The notes beneath the pieces were generated by a model. It had not been told where the DNA came from. It did no database searches and saw only the letters and a list, made by a program, of their open reading frames with translations. From Fusobacteriaceae bacterium (GTDB lineage Bacteria; Fusobacteriota; Fusobacteriia; Fusobacteriales; Fusobacteriaceae), in the NCBI GenBank assembly GCA_031272945.1, contig JAISST010000111.1, positions 1 to 43,969 of the forward strand: a stretch of DNA of 43,969 bases. Reading direction: 5' to 3'. Below, piece after piece: positions 7,998 to 15,042 of this stretch. The first letter of the stretch is position 1. Each line of letters opens with the position of its first letter. A program made the position numbers and the translations under genes.

Positions 7998-8987
7998 ATG
8001 AAGGTAGCCATAGCAGGCGCGACCGGCCTCGTGGGGAGTACATTCCTCAAAGTACTGGCCGAGCGGAAATTTCCCTGCGACGAATTGTATCTTTTCGCGT
8101 CCAAGAAGAGCGCCGGAAAGAGGATATCCTTTCAGGACAGGCAATATACCGTGGAGGAATTGACGGAAACGAGTTTTGACAGAGGAATTGACATTGCCCT
8201 TTTTTCAGCGGGCGCCGACGTCAGCAAAAAATTTGCCCCCATCGCGGCGGCCCACGGCTGTCTTGTGGTGGACAATTCCTCGGCGTGGCGCATGGATGAG
8301 ACCGTTCCCCTTGTGGTACCCGAAGTGAACCCGCAAGCGGCGCTGAAAAACCACAATATTATCGCAAATCCCAACTGCTCCACGATACAGTGCGTGGAAG
8401 CGTTGCATATATTGGATAAAAGCTACGGATTGAAGCGTGTGATTTACAACACGTACCAGGCTGTATCAGGCGCCGGGATGAAAGGAATCGCGGATCTGGA
8501 AGGGGGGCTGAAAGGAGAGGCGCCCCGGAAATTCCCCCATCCCATTGTGAACAACTGTCTGCCGCACATTGACGTATTCCTGGAAAACGGCTATACGAAA
8601 GAAGAAATGAAGATGGTCAATGAGACAAGAAAAATCCTGGATCTGCCGGATCTGCCGGTTACCGCCACCTGTGTCCGGGTGCCCGTCGTGAATTCCCATT
8701 CCATTTCCATCACTGCGGAACTGGAAAAAGACTATGAACTGGAGGATATCCGGGAGGCGTTCAAAGAATCCGAGGGGCTGCTTGTCCTTGACGATCCGCA
8801 AAACAACCGCTATCCCCTGGCTACCATCGCTTCCGGGCAGGACCTTGTGCTCGTAGGGAGGATCCGGCGGGATTTCAGCGCTCCCCGCAGCGTGAGCTTC
8901 TGGACCGTCGCCGACAATATCCGGAAAGGAGCGGCCACCAACGCCGTGCAGATCGCGGAACTCTTCGTAGAAAACGAAACGCGCTAA
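7998..8987 (+). CDS. asd: Aspartate-semialdehyde dehydrogenase
   Basis: Asd reduces aspartyl phosphate to aspartate semialdehyde with NADPH. The 329 aa protein shows the nucleotide-binding GATGLVG (7-13), the phosphate-binding DNSSAWRMD, and the catalytic cysteine C127 in NPNCSTIQ, followed by the VVNSHSISITAE region. Size is normal. It lies 26 bp after lysC with an AAGGAGG site, in the order lysC-asd-dapA-dapB-dapH expected for a lysine/DAP operon. Confidence 0.97.
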   Translation: MKVAIAGATGLVGSTFLKVLAERKFPCDELYLFASKKSAGKRISFQDRQYTVEELTETSFDRGIDIALFSAGADVSKKFAPIAAAHGCLVVDNSSAWRMDETVPLVVPEVNPQAALKNHNIIANPNCSTIQCVEALHILDKSYGLKRVIYNTYQAVSGAGMKGIADLEGGLKGEAPRKFPHPIVNNCLPHIDVFLENGYTKEEMKMVNETRKILDLPDLPVTATCVRVPVVNSHSISITAELEKDYELEDIREAFKESEGLLVLDDPQNNRYPLATIASGQDLVLVGRIRRDFSAPRSVSFWTVADNIRKGAATNAVQIAELFVENETR

Positions 8988-9076
8988 AGAATAAAAATTT
9001 TGATCGTATTCCCGTATGAAAGCAGGAAAGCGAATAACTGAAAACAGAAAAGACAGAGGAGGCAGGAGGGGGTAAA

Positions 9077-9958
9077 ATGGCAGTGTTTACAGGCTCCGGC
9101 GTAGCGCTCGCAACGCCTTTTGACGAAAAGAACAGGATCAACTATGATGTGTACGGGCAGCTCATTGATTTTCATCTGCGGAACAAAACCGACGCCTTTA
9201 TCATCAACGGCACTACGGGAGAGAGTCCGACGCTCTCTGATGAGGAAAAAACAGAGGCGCTTCGCTTCACCATGGAGCGCGTGGGTGGGAAAGTTCCTGT
9301 TATTGCCGGTTCCGGTACGAACGATACCGGACACGCCGTAAAAATCAGCAAAGAAGCGGAAAAATGCGGCGTAGACGCGCTTCTGGTGGTGACGCCTTAT
9401 TATAACAAAGGGAATGAAAGCGGGATTTACAATTATTACAAAACCATCGCGGAAGCGGTTTCCATTCCGATCATTATTTACACCGTGCCGGGCAGAACCG
9501 GGGTCAATTTGTCGGTTCCCCTGCTGAAAAAATTGTCCGGCGTCAAGAACATCATCGGCGTCAAGGACGCGACGGGGAATCTTTCCTATACGGCCCAGAT
9601 CGCGTCGGAAATTCCGGCATTTGACATTTACTCGGGAAATGACGATGTGGTCCTGCCGGTCATGTCTTTAGGCGGCAAAGGGGTTATTTCCGTATCGGCC
9701 AATATTATTCCACTGGAAACGCATGAAATGGCAGCGGCCGCCTACAACAACAACTTTGCCAAAGCGCGGGAGATCCAGCTCAAATACCTCCCGTTGATCA
9801 ACGCCCTTTTCTATGAAGTCAATCCTGTTCCGGTCAAAGAAGCGCTGAATCTCTTAGGCGTCAACGTGGGGCCGGGTAGATCGCCCTTGGGCCCCATTGA
9901 GGAAAAGAACCGGGTCATTCTCAAAGAGTTGATCGAAAAACTGGGCGTGCGGATATGA
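9077..9958 (+). CDS. dapA: 4-Hydroxy-tetrahydrodipicolinate synthase
   Basis: DapA condenses pyruvate with aspartate semialdehyde, the committed step to DAP. The 293 aa TIM-barrel protein has NGTTGESPTLSDEE (T46-T47), YYNKGNESG, the Tyr135 region IIIYTVPGRTG and the Schiff-base lysine K163 in GVKDATG, in register with E. coli DapA. Its end overlaps the start of dapB by four bases (ATGA), so the two are translationally coupled. An 89 bp leader without a clear promoter separates it from asd. Confidence 0.97.
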   Translation: MAVFTGSGVALATPFDEKNRINYDVYGQLIDFHLRNKTDAFIINGTTGESPTLSDEEKTEALRFTMERVGGKVPVIAGSGTNDTGHAVKISKEAEKCGVDALLVVTPYYNKGNESGIYNYYKTIAEAVSIPIIIYTVPGRTGVNLSVPLLKKLSGVKNIIGVKDATGNLSYTAQIASEIPAFDIYSGNDDVVLPVMSLGGKGVISVSANIIPLETHEMAAAAYNNNFAKAREIQLKYLPLINALFYEVNPVPVKEALNLLGVNVGPGRSPLGPIEEKNRVILKELIEKLGVRI

Positions 9959-10653
9959 GGGTCATTATTCACGGCACGGGAACCATGTCCGGCTTACTGA
10001 AAAAAGCCGTTGAAAGTACCGAAGATTTCACGGTTACGGGATTCGCCGACGAACTGACGTCGGAAACCGGAGACGTCATTATCAGTTTTTCCCATTTTTC
10101 AAGAATTCCCGCGCTGCTGAGCTTTGCGAAGGAGAAGAAAATACCGCTTCTGGTCGCGACCACAGGCTACTCTCCGGACGACCTTGAACGAATGAAAAAA
10201 GCGGGGGAAGAGATCCCGCTTCTTTTGGCGTCCAACGTCTCTTTGGGGATCAATGTGCTCGTCAAGGTCATCAAGGCCATTACGCCCATTCTTTACGATA
10301 CCTTTGACATAGAGATCGTGGAAAAACACCACAACAAAAAGCTGGACGCGCCCAGCGGCACGGCCAAGACCCTGGCGGAAGCCGCGGCAAGCGTGATTCC
10401 CCACGGGGCGGCGCAAGTCTACGGCAGATCGGGCAATAAAAAAAGAGAAAAGTATGAAATCGGCGTCAGCGCCCTGCGCGGCGGGACCATAGCCGGAGAG
10501 CACGCGGTCTTTTATTGCGGCGACGATGAGATCATTGAGATCAAGCATACGGCCATGTCCAAAAATATTTTCGTCCGGGGGGCCCTGGCCGCCGCCCGGA
10601 TATTGGTTCAAAAAGAGCCCGGATTTTATACGATGGAAGAAATTCTGTCATGA
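9955..10653 (+). CDS. dapB: 4-Hydroxy-tetrahydrodipicolinate reductase
   Basis: DapB reduces hydroxy-tetrahydrodipicolinate to tetrahydrodipicolinate. It is 232 aa, shorter than the 270 aa E. coli enzyme, the compact form seen in many anaerobes. The dinucleotide loop is HGTGTMSG (6-13), followed by FSHFSRIPALL, ATTGYSPDDL and the active-site segment EKHHNKKLDAPSGTA (H125-H126, K129). The usual stretch after the first beta strand that carries the acidic NAD-binding residue is largely missing, so cofactor choice cannot be predicted. The start overlaps dapA. Confidence 0.95.
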   Translation: MRVIIHGTGTMSGLLKKAVESTEDFTVTGFADELTSETGDVIISFSHFSRIPALLSFAKEKKIPLLVATTGYSPDDLERMKKAGEEIPLLLASNVSLGINVLVKVIKAITPILYDTFDIEIVEKHHNKKLDAPSGTAKTLAEAAASVIPHGAAQVYGRSGNKKREKYEIGVSALRGGTIAGEHAVFYCGDDEIIEIKHTAMSKNIFVRGALAAARILVQKEPGFYTMEEILS

Positions 10654-10664
10654 TGATATTTCAT

Positions 10665-10693
10665 TTGCTTTATGCGCGATTTCGTTATACAAT
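10665..10693 (+). promoter_or_regulatory. Internal promoter before dapH
   Basis: TTGCTT (10665-10670), 17 bp spacer, TACAAT (10688-10693) in the 77 bp gap after dapB. It could allow dapH and the aminotransferase to be expressed when the riboswitch blocks the upstream genes, keeping DAP for the cell wall. This role is inference. Confidence 0.55.
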
Positions 10694-10730
10694 GGTAATA
10701 AGAACGCGCGGAGAATCATAAGGAGGAATT

Positions 10731-11438
10731 ATGGGAAATCTCAATACCGCCGAAGAAATCATCGCCTTTATCAAAAACGCCACGCGGAAGACGCCGGTCA
10801 AGGCCTGGATCGCCGGAGACCTCACGGGACTCCAGACGACGGCCAAAGTCTTCAAAGGAGACGGTTCCTGGCTCCTGGTCGGCGAAGCGGCGGAAATTGA
10901 CAGGGTTTTGGAGCAATTTAAAGACAAGATAACGGACAGTTACCTCGAAAACGACCGGCGGAATTCGGGAATACCGACATTAGATCTGCGCTATATCGAC
11001 GCGCGGATAGAACCGGGAGCGGTGATCCGCGATAAAGTTGCCATCGGCAAAAACGCCGTGATCATGATGGGCGCCGTCATCAATATCGGCGCGGAAATCG
11101 GCGAAGGGACCATGATTGATATGGGCGCCATCCTGGGCGGCCGGGCCATTGTCGGAAAACACTGCCATATAGGCGCCGGAGCAGTTCTCGCCGGCGTTGT
11201 GGAACCGCCTTCGGCAAAGCCTGTCACCGTGGGAGACAATGTGTTGATCGGCGCAAACGCCGTTGTGATCGAAGGGGTGTCGATCGGCGAAGGCGCGGTA
11301 GTCGGCGCGGGCGCCGTCGTACTGGAAGACGTGCCTGCGGGCGCGGTAGTCGGCGGCAATCCGGCAAAGATCCTCAAGAACGTCGACGAGAAGACGAAGG
11401 ACAAGACGGAATTGGTGGAGGACCTGCGCGGCAATTAG
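10731..11438 (+). CDS. dapH: Tetrahydrodipicolinate N-acetyltransferase (DapH)
   Basis: A 235 aa acyltransferase with an N-terminal alpha/beta DapH domain (1-~85) and a C-terminal left-handed beta helix built from hexapeptide repeats (about 86-205: [58 protein letters not shown]). The N-terminal [20 protein letters not shown] and the ~235 aa length fit the acetyl-CoA-using DapH rather than the longer succinyl-CoA DapD. It makes N-acetyl-2-amino-6-oxopimelate. The start has AAGGAGG. The aminotransferase for the next step follows 38 bp downstream. Confidence 0.94.
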   Translation: MGNLNTAEEIIAFIKNATRKTPVKAWIAGDLTGLQTTAKVFKGDGSWLLVGEAAEIDRVLEQFKDKITDSYLENDRRNSGIPTLDLRYIDARIEPGAVIRDKVAIGKNAVIMMGAVINIGAEIGEGTMIDMGAILGGRAIVGKHCHIGAGAVLAGVVEPPSAKPVTVGDNVLIGANAVVIEGVSIGEGAVVGAGAVVLEDVPAGAVVGGNPAKILKNVDEKTKDKTELVEDLRGN

Positions 11439-11476
11439 GAAGCAACTACATTATACATAAAGGGGGAATGTAAAAA

Positions 11477-12604
11477 ATGAAAATCTCAAGCGCCATTCAA
11501 AACCTGCAACGATCATTGATCCGGAAGATCTTTGAGGAAAGCCTCAACTATCAGAACGTCATCAACCTCACGATCGGGGATCCGGACATCGCGACGCCCA
11601 AGGAACTGGTCCTGGAAGCCGTCAAGCGCGTCGAAAGGGGACATTTCGGTTATCCGCCCAGTGGGGGCGGACTCGAAATCCGAAAACTGGTCGCTGAAAA
11701 CTACAACAAGCATTTCGGAACAAGCTATGATGCGGAAAACGTCATCATGAACACGGGATCTTCGGAGGCCCTGGCCTGCGCCGTCAGGACGATTCTGGAT
11801 CCCGGCGACGAAGTCGTCATTTTCGCGCCCTATTATCCGGCTTATGTGCCTTTGGTGGAAATGTCCTTCGCGAAACCGGTCATAGTGGATATCTCCAAGA
11901 CAAACTTCAAGATCACGCCGGAGCTTTTAGCGACGGTGTTGACGGAAAAGACCAAGGCCGTCATCTTCTGCAATCCCTGCAATCCCACGGGAGTCGTGAT
12001 GTCAAAGGATGAAATCTCCGCAATCTGCGATTATCTCGCCGACAAAGAGGTCTTTATCCTGGCCGATGAGATCTACAACCGGATCGTCTTTACGGATTAT
12101 GTATCTTTCGGGTCGTTCCCGCAAATCCGGGACAAGCTCATTATCACCAACGGTTTTTCCAAATCCCACTCTATGACCGGTTGGCGGATGGGTTACACGA
12201 TCGGCCCCAAGGAACTCTATCCTTACTTTTTGAACAATTCCGGCTTTACGGTGGGAAGTCCCGCCGTGCTGTCCCTTGAAGCCGCAAAGATCGCCCTTAC
12301 AAAATTTGACGATCTCGCCTGGCTTGCGGCCGAGTACAAAAAGCGCGTGGATTTTATGACTCCGGCCCTAAAATCTCTGGGATACGGCGTTGTGCCCTGC
12401 GAAGGCGCTTTTTATCTCTTTGTGAATTACGAAAAGATATCCGGGAAAGATTCCTTGGATTTCGCGATCGATATGCTGAAACAAGTGCAAGTGGCGGTAG
12501 TGCCGGGGAAGGCCTTCGGAACGGAAGGCTATTTCCGCCTGTCGCTGACGGTAGGGGTCGAGAAACTGGCGGAAGCCGTGGAACGGCTCAAGAATTACAA
12601 GTAG
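11477..12604 (+). CDS. patA: Class I aminotransferase, probable N-acetyl-LL-DAP aminotransferase
   Basis: A 375 aa fold-type I PLP enzyme: GHFGYPPSGGGLEIR, NPCNPTG (166-172), DEIYNRIVF (D197, Y200) and the PLP lysine K229 in GFSKSHSMTGWR. Directly after dapH in the operon, it most likely transaminates N-acetyl-2-amino-6-oxopimelate to N-acetyl-LL-DAP (PatA role). The sequence alone does not exclude aspartate aminotransferase activity, as these subgroups are close. The start has GGGGGAATG upstream. The deacetylase that would follow is absent from the window. Confidence 0.85.
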   Translation: MKISSAIQNLQRSLIRKIFEESLNYQNVINLTIGDPDIATPKELVLEAVKRVERGHFGYPPSGGGLEIRKLVAENYNKHFGTSYDAENVIMNTGSSEALACAVRTILDPGDEVVIFAPYYPAYVPLVEMSFAKPVIVDISKTNFKITPELLATVLTEKTKAVIFCNPCNPTGVVMSKDEISAICDYLADKEVFILADEIYNRIVFTDYVSFGSFPQIRDKLIITNGFSKSHSMTGWRMGYTIGPKELYPYFLNNSGFTVGSPAVLSLEAAKIALTKFDDLAWLAAEYKKRVDFMTPALKSLGYGVVPCEGAFYLFVNYEKISGKDSLDFAIDMLKQVQVAVVPGKAFGTEGYFRLSLTVGVEKLAEAVERLKNYK

Positions 12605-12637
12605 TCATTTTTCTCTTTGTATGGTCAGGAGGTGAGT

Positions 12638-12976
12638 ATTACGGCAAGAGTATTCCTGGAAGGAAAAGAGTTGGTCTGTGAGTCTTTTCTGCGCAAAAAA
12701 AGATACGCCATTGCGGACATCCATTGGGCCTACGCCCAGATGGAAGACGTAAACGTGACGCTTTGTTGCGGAAAAGGCCAGATGGAGATCTATCGTCTGA
12801 TTTTACGGATGTCCGGCGAAAAAGTCGCGCTGGAGTTCGAAAATAAAAAACAGGTGGATGAGATTCTGGAACAGCTGAAGGCGGTGAATCCCGAAATCGT
12901 GATCGGATACAACAAAAACCGGGAAGAAGCTTTCCGGCAGAATTCAGGGGAATTTGTCCGGCTCAGCAATTCCTGA
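12638..12976 (+). CDS. Small PH-like domain protein, unknown function
   Basis: About 112 aa, no function recognised. Alternating strands (RVFLEGKELVCESFLRKKRY, DVNVTLCCGKGQMEIYRLIL) and a final helix (KQVDEILEQLKAVNP) followed by EIVIGYNK resemble small bacterial PH-like proteins of the DUF6709 type; this is tentative. The start is unusual: AGGAGGTGAG (12627-12636), near-perfect to the anti-SD, stands 5 bases before an in-frame ATT at 12638. The only upstream in-frame initiator is TTG at 12617, without a site. It sits 33 bp after the aminotransferase and before the operon terminator. Confidence 0.65.
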   Translation: MTARVFLEGKELVCESFLRKKRYAIADIHWAYAQMEDVNVTLCCGKGQMEIYRLILRMSGEKVALEFENKKQVDEILEQLKAVNPEIVIGYNKNREEAFRQNSGEFVRLSNS

Positions 12977-12996
12977 TTCCATATTATGTCAAACAG

Positions 12997-13033
12997 AAAC
13001 CCGATTTTTGTCTCGTAAAAAATCGGGTTTTTT
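12997..13033 (+). terminator. Strong terminator of the lysine operon
   Basis: AAACCCGATTTTT (12997-13009) pairs over 13 bp with AAAAATCGGGTTT (13018-13030) across an 8-base loop, and ends in a T run with a C. It closes the lysC-to-PH-like transcription unit. Confidence 0.9.
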
Positions 13034-13080
13034 CTTTCCGGAAAAAAAATATTTTCCGGTATACAAAAGCGTTTGCCGTA

Positions 13081-13089
13081 TGGTATAAT
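13081..13089 (+). promoter_or_regulatory. Extended -10 promoter of the coiled-coil gene
   Basis: TGGTATAAT is an extended -10 element with a perfect TATAAT at 13084-13089. The -35 region is weak; an A/T-rich hairpin (CCGGAAAA/TTTTCCGG, 13038-13059) lies upstream. Confidence 0.6.
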
Positions 13090-13142
13090 GAAAGAAAAAA
13101 GGGGAAGACCATCACTATATTTTAAAACAGGAGAAAGATGCT

Positions 13143-14117
13143 ATGAGTGCTAATTTAGACGGAAATACTCTCTTGAAGGAGTATAAAATGACAAACACAT
13201 TAGCGGACAGGCTTGAATCTTTGTGTTATAAAATAGCGGAATATGAGATCGAAAGGGAAAAGACCATTGAAAGCAATGTCGAGAAAGTCAAACTGGAGCA
13301 CGAGAATGACCTGCGCCTGATCCGGAAAAATATCGAAGAGTTGCGGGGAAAAAATCTCTCCGATTACAAAAAAATGGAACAGATGCAGATCAAGCTTGAC
13401 GTCAACGATTTGCAAACGGAATTGCAGCTCAAGGAACTTGAACTGGAAGATATCCTCGAACGGGCGGAAGAAGAATACCTGAGGCAAATATCCACCCACA
13501 AGGAGGAATTGGAACTTTTCCAGAGAGACATCCTGGAGGAGGCGGGCCTTTGCGGACTGTACGCCGAAGGGGCCGTAAAAGGCAACCGGGAAGACATGGT
13601 AAACGGCGTGCCTCTGGAAACGGTGATCGACGCCCTTGATTCCGACTGGAAATCTCTGCGAGACCGCTACTGGGAAATTATCGGAACGCAAAGGAGCAAT
13701 ATCAAACGCTTTTCCCAGCGACTGGAAGAATTGAACATTCAGAAGGGAGAAGCCGTCGCCGAACTCGAAAAAAGCGAGAATGAGAAGAACTTCCTGCAAG
13801 GGAAGATCGGGCTGGACATCATCGACAACGAAAGCGTGTCCCTGGTGGACGGCGGGCTCAAGAGAATAGACGCCGCCAAGCGCAATATTTTGAGGATCGA
13901 ACGGGAGATCAAAAAGACGAATATCCAACGGGAATCCTGCAAGGAAAAAATCGACATCATCAAGACCATGATCGACGAAGTGATCGGAGAGATGGTGCTC
14001 GAATACTTTCAGCTGAACCGGCAGGAAATACCGGAATTCTTATCCAATACGAAATATTTCGGACAAGGGACAGGGAATGGCGCAATAAAAGCGGCGGCAA
14101 ATACGCCCGGAAAGTAA
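13143..14117 (+). CDS. Coiled-coil protein of unknown function
   Basis: A 324 aa, highly charged, mostly helical protein with no recognised domain. Two long coiled-coil stretches (about 20-135 and 175-290) flank a less regular middle (GLCGLYAEGAVKGNREDMVN), and the tail is a low-complexity GQGTGNGAIKAAANTPGK. No signal peptide or membrane segment. An alternative start at 13188 (MTNTLADRLESL) has a better site, AAGGAG with 6 bases spacing, so the protein may be 309 aa. It has its own promoter and terminator and therefore stands alone as a transcription unit. A structural or filament-associated role is possible, not shown. Confidence 0.75.
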   Translation: MSANLDGNTLLKEYKMTNTLADRLESLCYKIAEYEIEREKTIESNVEKVKLEHENDLRLIRKNIEELRGKNLSDYKKMEQMQIKLDVNDLQTELQLKELELEDILERAEEEYLRQISTHKEELELFQRDILEEAGLCGLYAEGAVKGNREDMVNGVPLETVIDALDSDWKSLRDRYWEIIGTQRSNIKRFSQRLEELNIQKGEAVAELEKSENEKNFLQGKIGLDIIDNESVSLVDGGLKRIDAAKRNILRIEREIKKTNIQRESCKEKIDIIKTMIDEVIGEMVLEYFQLNRQEIPEFLSNTKYFGQGTGNGAIKAAANTPGK

Positions 14118-14137
14118 AATTCCACATGGTTCACAGT

Positions 14138-14167
14138 CTCCTCCGGATCGCTCCGGAGGGGATTTTT
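14138..14167 (+). terminator. Terminator of the coiled-coil gene
   Basis: CCTCCGGA (14140-14147) pairs with TCCGGAGG (14152-14159) over a 4-base loop, followed by a T5 run (14163-14167). Confidence 0.85.
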
Positions 14168-14189
14168 GTTCCGCCCTCTCACAATTCGC

Positions 14190-14219
14190 TTGATCTGCGG
14201 GGGCGTTATAGCGTATAAT
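14190..14219 (+). promoter_or_regulatory. Promoter of the PQ-loop-like/HutP/threonine aldolase unit
   Basis: TTGATC (14190-14195), 18 bp spacer, TATAAT (14214-14219), directly after the terminator and about 37 bp before the next start codon. Confidence 0.6.
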
Positions 14220-14255
14220 ATGGTATCATGGTTTTTTAAGGAGGAAACAAGGAAA

Positions 14256-14537
14256 ATGAAGGAAGGCATCCATATTTTTGAAGTCATCATGTTGATCTGC
14301 TTTGGAGCGGCCTGGCCCCTTTCGATTTATCGTTCCTGGAAATCCAGGACGACAAAGGGAAAAAGCGTTTTTTTTCTGATTGTGATTGTGATCGGTTACG
14401 CTTCCGGCGTTTTGGACAAAATCATCAACAATAACGTCAACAAAACGGTATTTTTGTATCTGTTGAACGCCACGATGGTATCTGTGGATATTTTCCTGTG
14501 GTTCCGCAACCGGTCCATCGAAAAAAACGAGGGGTAA
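14256..14537 (+). CDS. Small PQ-loop/SemiSWEET-like membrane protein
   Basis: A 93 aa protein with three predicted membrane helices (about 8-26, 38-55, 65-84). Residues 16-36, ending SWKSRTTKGKS, have the PQ-loop look: a proline in the first helix (P21), a basic turn, then T-x-G-x-S before helix 2. SemiSWEET sugar transporters have the same size and topology, but the second proline-containing region is not obvious, so transport is only suggested. The start is ATG 14256 with AAGGAGG (14238-14244) and a nearer AAGG upstream; an upstream in-frame ATG at 14166 precedes the likely -10 box and is rejected. Confidence 0.65.
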   Translation: MKEGIHIFEVIMLICFGAAWPLSIYRSWKSRTTKGKSVFFLIVIVIGYASGVLDKIINNNVNKTVFLYLLNATMVSVDIFLWFRNRSIEKNEG

Positions 14538-14613
14538 TCCGGAAAAGTCATCGCGGAAAGCGGGATTGGCAAAGGCATAACATGTAGGATTGTAGTTTTG
14601 GAGGGGGATCGGG

Positions 14614-15042
14614 TTGAAGTACAAGAGCAAGGATGTAGCGAAAATTGCCATTGTCATGGCAACTTCCTCCCGGGAGGAAGAGATTGTACTCAAGGAAGAT
14701 TACAAAAAGCAGCGAATCAAAACAGCCGCTGTCGATATCGGAGGCTCCGTCATCGACTCGGTGGCGAAGATCATGGAGCGGTCGGTCATTACCGCCAAGA
14801 GGAACGGGATCATCGACGACCTCCATGTCAATGAAGGCGCGCTCATAGGCGCGACGCGGGAAGCGATCGAACAAATAAAAAATAAGGCGTTGGGGTTTAA
14901 CGTGGGGGGAAAAATAGGAATCGCTTGTGCGGAAGAGCATCTGTGCGTCTGTATTTTTCTGACAATAGGGATGTTCCGGCTCGATGAAGTGGTTATCGGT
15001 CTGGGGCATCGGGCGATCCCGGCGACAGAGGAGGAGAAATGA
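14614..15042 (+). CDS. HutP-family protein
   Basis: A 142 aa member of the HutP family; in Bacillus HutP is an L-histidine- and Mg2+-dependent RNA-binding antiterminator of the hut operon. The match runs through GSVIDSVAKIMERSVITAKR, NEGALIGATREAIEQI (residues 73-88) and the end IGLGHRAI. In my hand alignment the two Bacillus ligand histidines H73 and H77 correspond to G75 and G79, and H138 is not conserved, so the ligand should differ. The start is TTG 14614 with GGAGGGGG seven bases upstream. Its stop overlaps the threonine aldolase start (ATGA). No hut gene is nearby. Confidence 0.8.
   Translation: MKYKSKDVAKIAIVMATSSREEEIVLKEDYKKQRIKTAAVDIGGSVIDSVAKIMERSVITAKRNGIIDDLHVNEGALIGATREAIEQIKNKALGFNVGGKIGIACAEEHLCVCIFLTIGMFRLDEVVIGLGHRAIPATEEEK

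Noticed and set aside
12621-12635. Five-codon frame ATG GTC AGG AGG TGA as a leader peptide
   Set aside because: It is made of the Shine-Dalgarno sequence of the next gene and has no site of its own; likely chance.
13038-13059. Hairpin CCGGAAAA/TTTTCCGG as a second terminator
   Set aside because: No T run after it; it lies just upstream of an extended -10 promoter and the real terminator ends at 13033.
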